A stretch of 11,333 nucleotides of DNA. Source: Bacilli bacterium (lineage in GTDB: Bacteria; Bacillota_I; Bacilli_A; ML615J-28; CAG-698). Each line of letters opens with the position of its first letter. Positions within the stretch are counted from its first letter, which is position 1. Under the pieces are notes generated by a model, which saw only the letters and a program-made list of their open reading frames with translations, had not been told where the DNA came from and did no database searches. Of the stretch, positions 7,179 through 11,333 are shown one piece after another. Where the stretch lies: positions 1 to 11,333 of the forward strand of contig JAEDHQ010000054.1 of NCBI GenBank assembly GCA_016296945.1. The letters are read 5' to 3'. The translations under genes were made by a program, and so were the position numbers.

Positions 7179-7213
7179 AAATACGCCATAAAAAAATGGC
7201 GTATTTTCTTTTT
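7179..7213 (+). terminator. intrinsic terminator of the regulator gene
   Basis: AAATACGCCAT (7179-7189) pairs perfectly over 11 bp with ATGGCGTATTT (7196-7206) on a loop of six A. TTTTCTTTTT (7204-7213) follows. It begins 16 bases after the regulator stop codon and separates the regulator from the next operon. Confidence 0.85.
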
Positions 7214-7239
7214 CTCGTTGCAAAGTGCTATTTACGCCA
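7182..7239 (+). repeat. TACGCCA(T/C)AAAAA direct repeats, 51 bp apart
   Basis: TACGCCATAAAAA at 7182-7194, inside the terminator stem, recurs as TACGCCACAAAAA from 7233. The second copy lies about 20 bases upstream of the -35 of the next promoter and is not needed for the terminator. It may be a regulator half-site or the remnant of a duplication. Function unknown. Confidence 0.35.
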
Positions 7240-7259
7240 CAAAAATATAAAACTCAAAT

Positions 7260-7287
7260 TTGACATTTTTTTACAAATAAATATAAT
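7260..7287 (+). promoter_or_regulatory. consensus sigma-A promoter for the repeat protein/YD protein operon
   Basis: TTGACA (7260-7265) and TATAAT (7282-7287), both perfect consensus, are separated by 16 bases. This is the best promoter in the window. The predicted start is near 7294, inside the palindrome at 7291-7306. A promoter this strong with a dyad at its start suggests tight repression or regulated bursts of expression. Confidence 0.8.
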
Positions 7288-7290
7288 ATA

Positions 7291-7306
7291 TTTGCATATA
7301 TGCAAA
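7291..7306 (+). promoter_or_regulatory. perfect 16-bp palindrome at the transcription start (candidate operator)
   Basis: TTTGCATATATGCAAA is a perfect dyad of two 8-bp halves with no spacer. It begins 3 bases after the -10 box and covers the predicted start. The position suits a repressor that blocks open-complex formation; a short 5' mRNA hairpin is the alternative. A related half-site, TTGCAAA, lies at 7218-7224. No copy is seen before the regulator gene. Confidence 0.6.
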
Positions 7307-7317
7307 AAATATAGAAT

Positions 7318-7321
7318 GGAG
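7318..7321 (+). promoter_or_regulatory. ribosome binding site deciding the start at 7328
   Basis: GGAG lies 6 bases before the ATG at 7328. The frame is open back to 7196, but that stretch contains the terminator arm, the promoter and the predicted transcription start. The ATG at 7316 has no ribosome binding site and would put MENE before the signal peptide. Confidence 0.8.
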
Positions 7322-7327
7322 AATGAA

Positions 7328-7765
7328 ATGAAAGTAAGAAAATTAGTTTATGTGATGTTATTTTTTCTTTTAATTCTATCTATTTCAACAGGATTAAAAG
7401 TATTTGCGGATAGTGATGAACCTGAAAATTCTGAAGAAATGTTAGATGAAGAAAATTTAAATGATGGAAACATTGGAAATGATTTGAAGTCTTTTCCTCC
7501 AGTTATCGAAGGGGAAGATGGAAATGGGAATAGCCCCTTAGGATTACCGCCAGTTATTGATGATGAAGATGGAAATGGGAATAGCCCCTTAGGATTGCCA
7601 CCTGTTATTGATGATGATGAAAATGGGAATAGCCCCTTAGGATTACCGCCAGTTATTGATGATGAAGATGGAAATGGGAATAGTCCCTTAGGATTGCCAC
7701 CTGTTATTGATGATGATGGAAATGGGAATTCACCTTTAAATAATCCTATAAATGATGGGCAGTAA
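7328..7765 (+). CDS. small secreted acidic protein with five tandem PPVI-DxDxNG-NSPL repeats
   Basis: A 145-residue protein with a clear Sec signal peptide: MKVRK, a hydrophobic core at 6-20, and a probable cut after VFA (residue 27). The mature part has an acidic leader (about 28-54) and then five units of 16-17 residues of the type LPPVIDDEDGNGNSPLG, ending NNPINDGQ. Units 2-5 contain D-x-D-x-N-G, which matches the first half of EF-hand or dockerin calcium loops. There is no LPXTG motif, membrane anchor or Cys, so it is probably released or non-covalently held. It is transcribed from the consensus promoter just upstream and lies 44 bases before the YD-family gene with no terminator between. 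I do not recognise a family. Possible roles are a multi-copy precursor of a signalling peptide sensed by the upstream regulator, or a calcium-binding partner of the downstream surface protein. Neither is shown. Confidence 0.8.
   Translation: MKVRKLVYVMLFFLLILSISTGLKVFADSDEPENSEEMLDEENLNDGNIGNDLKSFPPVIEGEDGNGNSPLGLPPVIDDEDGNGNSPLGLPPVIDDDENGNSPLGLPPVIDDEDGNGNSPLGLPPVIDDDGNGNSPLNNPINDGQ
7490..7738 (+). repeat. coding tandem repeat: five units in 51/48-bp alternation
   Basis: Units lie at 7490-7540 (51 bp), 7541-7591 (51), 7592-7639 (48), 7640-7690 (51) and 7691-7738 (48). Units 2+3 and 4+5 form a higher-order 99-bp duplication: 2 and 4 share GGATTACCGCCAGTTATTGA, while 3 and 5 share GGATTGCCACCTGTTATTGA. 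Unit 1 is the most diverged at its start. All lengths are multiples of three, so copy-number change keeps the frame. The near-identity of the 99-bp pair points to recent duplication. Confidence 0.95.
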
Positions 7766-7809
7766 ATAAATAATATATTTTAATTAAATTATATAAGAGG
7801 AGACTTTTT

Positions 7810-10800
7810 ATGTTAACGAAACATTTTGAAAACATGATTAAACGAAATAAAAATATTGGTTATTCGACGAATAAAGCTGTGCAAAGAATTAAAAAGGTTA
7901 TGATAATAATTTTAGTAGTGGCAACAATGATGACTAATGCAAATTTTTCAGTGTTTGCAAAAATGTCTCCTGTAGAAAATACTACTGAAAATACAATTAA
8001 TGATTATACTACGTTAGAGGGGATAGGCATAATTGCAGAATTAGAAGATGAAAGAACACCAAACTCTAAAACTTATATTCGAAAAGATGGGTTATTAGAA
8101 ACAGTTTTTTATAATGATGTTGTTCATTATTTTTCTGATGGGAAGTATAAAGAAATTAATAACAAGATAGTTGATGGAAAAATCAATGAAAATATATTTA
8201 ATTTTGAAGCTCCTACCATATTAGGAAAAGAAACATTTATTGAAATATTACATAATGATTCAATAAATAAATATCCATTGAAAATATCGTATAAAAATAT
8301 TAATAATACAACAAGAAGAGTAAATAATCAAAATAAAATTTCTTCAAAATGTTTATTTGAAAATATATACGAAGACATTGATTTGGAATACTCGTTTGAA
8401 AGTAGTGTAATTAAAGAAAATATAATTTTAAATGAATTTAAACAAGAATATTTAGAAGATTTTAAATTATCTTTTTACGTTGAAACTTCACTAGAAGTAA
8501 AAGAAAGTGAAGGCAAAATTTATTTATATGAGTTTGACTCTGAAAATGGCGTTTTTGATACAAAATATGTTTTTAATGAATATATAATGTTTGATGCACA
8601 AAATGATAGCTCAAAAAGTATTGGTGTAGATTTTGAAAAAATTTTGGATGATAAATATGAATTTACAATTACTCCAGATAAAGAATTTTTAGAAGATGCT
8701 ACTTATCCAGTTACTATAGACCCGGAAATTTATATTGGAAGTACAATGTTAAGTATTCCGTTATTTTCAGCTTCAGTTATTGATAGATATAATTCTACAG
8801 TAATTGAAAGTCAATCTGGACTAGTTAGTGTGGGGCAAGCAAACTTTAATAGTTCTTTAGAAAAAGAATTATATTTAAAAATGCATATTGAGAAAATATA
8901 TGCTGATTACATAAGAAACAATACTTTAGAATATGCTTACTTAACTATGCCATATACCGCAAGTAATACAGGAGCAAAAGTAATTGTTGAAGATGTTGTT
9001 TCTAGTACTACAGAGTATCCTTATACTATCAACACAATATTTAATTTAAAAAATCAAAGAATATATTCATTTGATAGTGAAGACAATATACAAATAATTG
9101 ACATTATGGATTCATTAAATAGAAAATTATATGATGACACGTCAAATGATATTGATATAGTTTTAAAGTTTGATTCTTATAGTAATATTGATGGATTTAC
9201 ATATTCTTTAGGTGATGGAGGTTTAGATTTACCTGAGCCAATGTTAAGGTTTGGATACCATCAATCTAGTGGGATTTCACCAAATTATACTTATGAAAAT
9301 ATTAAATATAATGATGAGGTTACATTGGATGTTGAACATTTTAGTGGAAATTTAATTTTTACATACAATAGCTTTACTAAAGGTGATATAGTATTTAACC
9401 ATTATTATAATTTAAATAAAAAGGATGTTGATAATGGTTATGGGAAAGGTTTCTCAATAAGTTATGATGAAACAATAAATATGGTAAATTCAAGCTGTTA
9501 TAAACTAATTAAAGAAGATGCTAGTGAAGTCATATATATTCTTCGTAATGGGGAGTATATTTCTGCATCAGGTGACGATAGTATATTAACTATAAGTAGC
9601 AATGGGTTTTCTATAAATTATGATGAGGGAAGATATAAATTATATAATTCTTTAGGTAAACTATATGAAATTTATGAATCTAAAGATGCTTATGAAGATA
9701 ATGCGGAACCATTAATAGAGATTTCTTATGTAAATGGATTAATACATGAAATAACTGATAAATTAAATTATAAAGTCACATTAAATTGGTGTAATGGAAA
9801 GCTTAGTCATATAAATGGTAGAAAAAGAGGCAATGAAACAAACACAACTGCTTCATATGATTTAGTATCTTACGTTTATTCAAATAGTGGAAACTTAACT
9901 CAGTTTTATAAAGAAGAAGAAGTTTTCTCTAGCTTAGATATAACTAATTGTTATTTAACATACTACAATAATTTAATAACAAATGTAAGATCTGATTCTG
10001 ATATTAAAAAAACAATTGAATATAATTCAAGCAATAAAGTTGAAAAAATCACAGATATAAGTAGTGGATTTGATAATGGAAATTATTTGAAATTTACATA
10101 TGAAGAATATAAATATACAAATATTGTTGATGGAACAAATTATAATTACACATATTGGTTTGACAATTATCATCATAGTATAAGAATAAAAGATTCTAAT
10201 GAATATATTTCAATTTATAAATATCAAAATATATTTAAAGATCAAAATAATAATGAAATTGATAAACCAAATTATAAATTAAATCATAAGGTCATTTCAT
10301 CATCTTCAAATATTAAAAATATTCCTAATATTATTAAAAATCATTCATTTGAATACGGTTATAATTCTTCTACATCTGCTTTTAATTATTGGACAAATGG
10401 CGAAAGAAGTAGAGTAAATGTTATACAATATAGTAATTCTGCTTCAGCACTACAAATACATTGTGAAAGTAACATTGAACCTTATTCAAGTGTTTACCAA
10501 GATGTTGCTGTAAAAAAAGGAGAGACATATAATGTCTGTGGATATATCAAAAACCCACAATCAGCTAATGCTTATATAAATGTGTATGCAAACGGAACTG
10601 GCAATCAAATTATTAATAAGGTAATGGATGAAAAAATCAAAAATGAGTCAAATTTTGTTTTTTATCAAGTGACATTTATAGCAGGTTATACTGGAACAGC
10701 TAGAATAACACTTGTAAATGAAGGGACTGGTAATGCTTACTTTGATAATATTTATTTGTATAATTCAAATAATTTGTATAAATTCAATCTTTTAGAAAAT

Positions 10801-11283
10801 TCTAATTTTTCAAATGGAATAAATGGATATACAAGTAGTACTGGTTCAATCTTTGAATATGGTGGCACAAATAATGTTTGTATTACAAAGGGAACAGTTA
10901 AACAGGTTGTTGATATATCAGGATTAACAGGAACTAGTTTTGTTTTTGGAGGACTATTAAAAAATTCAACATATGGAATTAATGCATATGTAAAATTAAG
11001 TTTTGTAAAAGCAGTTGATAACGTAATAACAAAAGATGAATATGTTTATTATCTTAATTCTTTATTGTTAAATGGAGAATACATCATTAATGAAGTTACA
11101 AGTTCTATAGATTATGACTATATTGTTTTTGAAGTGACTAATTCATCTCAATCATACGAATTAAATATCAATGAATTATGTTTATATTATGGAGGATTAG
11201 GATATGAGGTAACTTATAATGATAATGGACAAATTTCAGAATCAAAAGTTGGAGATGAAATCACATCTTATATTTATACCTAA
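7810..11283 (+). CDS. large secreted YD/RHS-repeat-family protein lacking the YD stalk
   Basis: A 1157-residue exported protein. A long charged N-region leads to a hydrophobic core (about 30-43) and a probable cut after SVFA (residue 50). The next part is typical of Gram-positive YD-repeat surface proteins: SKTYIRKDGLLETVFYNDVVHYFSDGKYKEIN (86-117, cited in pieces) and ATYPVTIDPEIYIG (297-310). Residues about 490-810 are beta-rich with degenerate YD-like strands (LIEISYVNGLIHEIT, VSYVYSNSGNLTQFY, TIEYNSSNKVEKITD). Two carbohydrate-binding-like beta-sandwich regions follow, about 838-985 (IIKNHSFEYG to AYFDNIYLY) and 992-1127. The protein ends at GYEVTYNDNGQISE-SYIYT, where a classical YD array usually starts, and the reading after the TAA shows no continuation. 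AGAGGAG precedes ATG by 7 bases. It is probably the second gene of the operon with the repeat protein. There is no cell-wall anchor and no toxin tip. Family by pattern; function unknown. Confidence 0.8.
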   Translation: MLTKHFENMIKRNKNIGYSTNKAVQRIKKVMIIILVVATMMTNANFSVFAKMSPVENTTENTINDYTTLEGIGIIAELEDERTPNSKTYIRKDGLLETVFYNDVVHYFSDGKYKEINNKIVDGKINENIFNFEAPTILGKETFIEILHNDSINKYPLKISYKNINNTTRRVNNQNKISSKCLFENIYEDIDLEYSFESSVIKENIILNEFKQEYLEDFKLSFYVETSLEVKESEGKIYLYEFDSENGVFDTKYVFNEYIMFDAQNDSSKSIGVDFEKILDDKYEFTITPDKEFLEDATYPVTIDPEIYIGSTMLSIPLFSASVIDRYNSTVIESQSGLVSVGQANFNSSLEKELYLKMHIEKIYADYIRNNTLEYAYLTMPYTASNTGAKVIVEDVVSSTTEYPYTINTIFNLKNQRIYSFDSEDNIQIIDIMDSLNRKLYDDTSNDIDIVLKFDSYSNIDGFTYSLGDGGLDLPEPMLRFGYHQSSGISPNYTYENIKYNDEVTLDVEHFSGNLIFTYNSFTKGDIVFNHYYNLNKKDVDNGYGKGFSISYDETINMVNSSCYKLIKEDASEVIYILRNGEYISASGDDSILTISSNGFSINYDEGRYKLYNSLGKLYEIYESKDAYEDNAEPLIEISYVNGLIHEITDKLNYKVTLNWCNGKLSHINGRKRGNETNTTASYDLVSYVYSNSGNLTQFYKEEEVFSSLDITNCYLTYYNNLITNVRSDSDIKKTIEYNSSNKVEKITDISSGFDNGNYLKFTYEEYKYTNIVDGTNYNYTYWFDNYHHSIRIKDSNEYISIYKYQNIFKDQNNNEIDKPNYKLNHKVISSSSNIKNIPNIIKNHSFEYGYNSSTSAFNYWTNGERSRVNVIQYSNSASALQIHCESNIEPYSSVYQDVAVKKGETYNVCGYIKNPQSANAYINVYANGTGNQIINKVMDEKIKNESNFVFYQVTFIAGYTGTARITLVNEGTGNAYFDNIYLYNSNNLYKFNLLENSNFSNGINGYTSSTGSIFEYGGTNNVCITKGTVKQVVDISGLTGTSFVFGGLLKNSTYGINAYVKLSFVKAVDNVITKDEYVYYLNSLLLNGEYIINEVTSSIDYDYIVFEVTNSSQSYELNINELCLYYGGLGYEVTYNDNGQISESKVGDEITSYIYT

Positions 11284-11333
11284 ATTCCCAGTAATATTTA
11301 TACACTTATAAATTCATAAAATAATAGACGTAT

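Noticed and set aside
7196..7327. Longer N-terminus for the secreted repeat protein starting at 7196
   Set aside because: This stretch holds the terminator's 3' arm, the promoter and the palindrome, and the signal peptide starts properly at 7328 behind GGAG.
7490..7738. CRISPR array
   Set aside because: The repeats are contiguous, in frame and code for protein; there are no unique spacers between them and no cas genes.
1..11333. Mycoplasma-type genetic code (TGA as Trp)
   Set aside because: Trp is encoded by TGG, and all complete genes run full length without in-frame TGA.
1..11333. tRNA, rRNA, riboswitch, insertion sequence or phage attachment site
   Set aside because: No cloverleaf, rRNA segment, conserved riboswitch core, transposase or flanking inverted repeats could be recognised by reading either strand.

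Overview
The window is strongly AT-rich bacterial DNA with all recognisable genes on the plus strand. Ribosome binding sites are AGGAGG-like, promoters are sigma-A-like, and intrinsic terminators and Sec signal peptides are Gram-positive in style. Seven of the eight complete genes stop with TAA and one with TAG. TGG encodes Trp and no complete gene is interrupted by TGA, so the standard bacterial code fits better than the Mycoplasma code. The likeliest source is a low-GC Bacillota of the Erysipelotrichia or Mollicutes-related kind, perhaps gut-associated. That placement is inference from composition and gene content; no marker gene is present.

Left part (1-4062), hydroxy-acid metabolism. After a possible gene tail, a terminator and a sigma-A-like promoter come a malate/L-lactate dehydrogenase of the Ldh_2 family (269-1393), a malic enzyme (1420-2613) and a LarA-type nickel-pincer racemase (2739-4013). 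The racemase keeps every active-site residue I know of at the same number as in Lactiplantibacillus plantarum LarA. Together these would connect D- and L-lactate (or malate), pyruvate and oxaloacetate. A hairpin with a poor U-tract separates the first two genes from larA, and a strong terminator closes the block.

Middle part (4050-5949) holds two independent single-gene units, each with its own promoter. One encodes a 135-residue three-helix membrane protein of unknown role. The other encodes a cytoplasmic class C beta-lactamase-like serine hydrolase. A terminator separates them.

Right part (5985-11283) is the accessory and most interesting region. It holds a 372-residue regulator with a probable helix-turn-helix and a TPR-like helical region, resembling RRNPP peptide-sensing regulators. 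Next come a terminator, a consensus promoter (TTGACA-N16-TATAAT) and a perfect 16-bp palindrome over the predicted transcription start. Downstream, in one probable operon, lie a small secreted acidic protein with five tandem copies of a 16-17-residue unit (LPPVIDDEDGNGNSPLG) and a 1157-residue secreted protein. The latter has the N-terminal architecture of YD/RHS-repeat surface proteins but stops where the classical YD stalk would begin. My main hypothesis is a regulated surface or communication module: a peptide-responsive regulator controlling a repeat protein, either a multi-copy peptide precursor or a calcium-binding spacer, together with a stalk-less YD-family protein. The linkage and promoter layout are seen; the signalling function is inferred.
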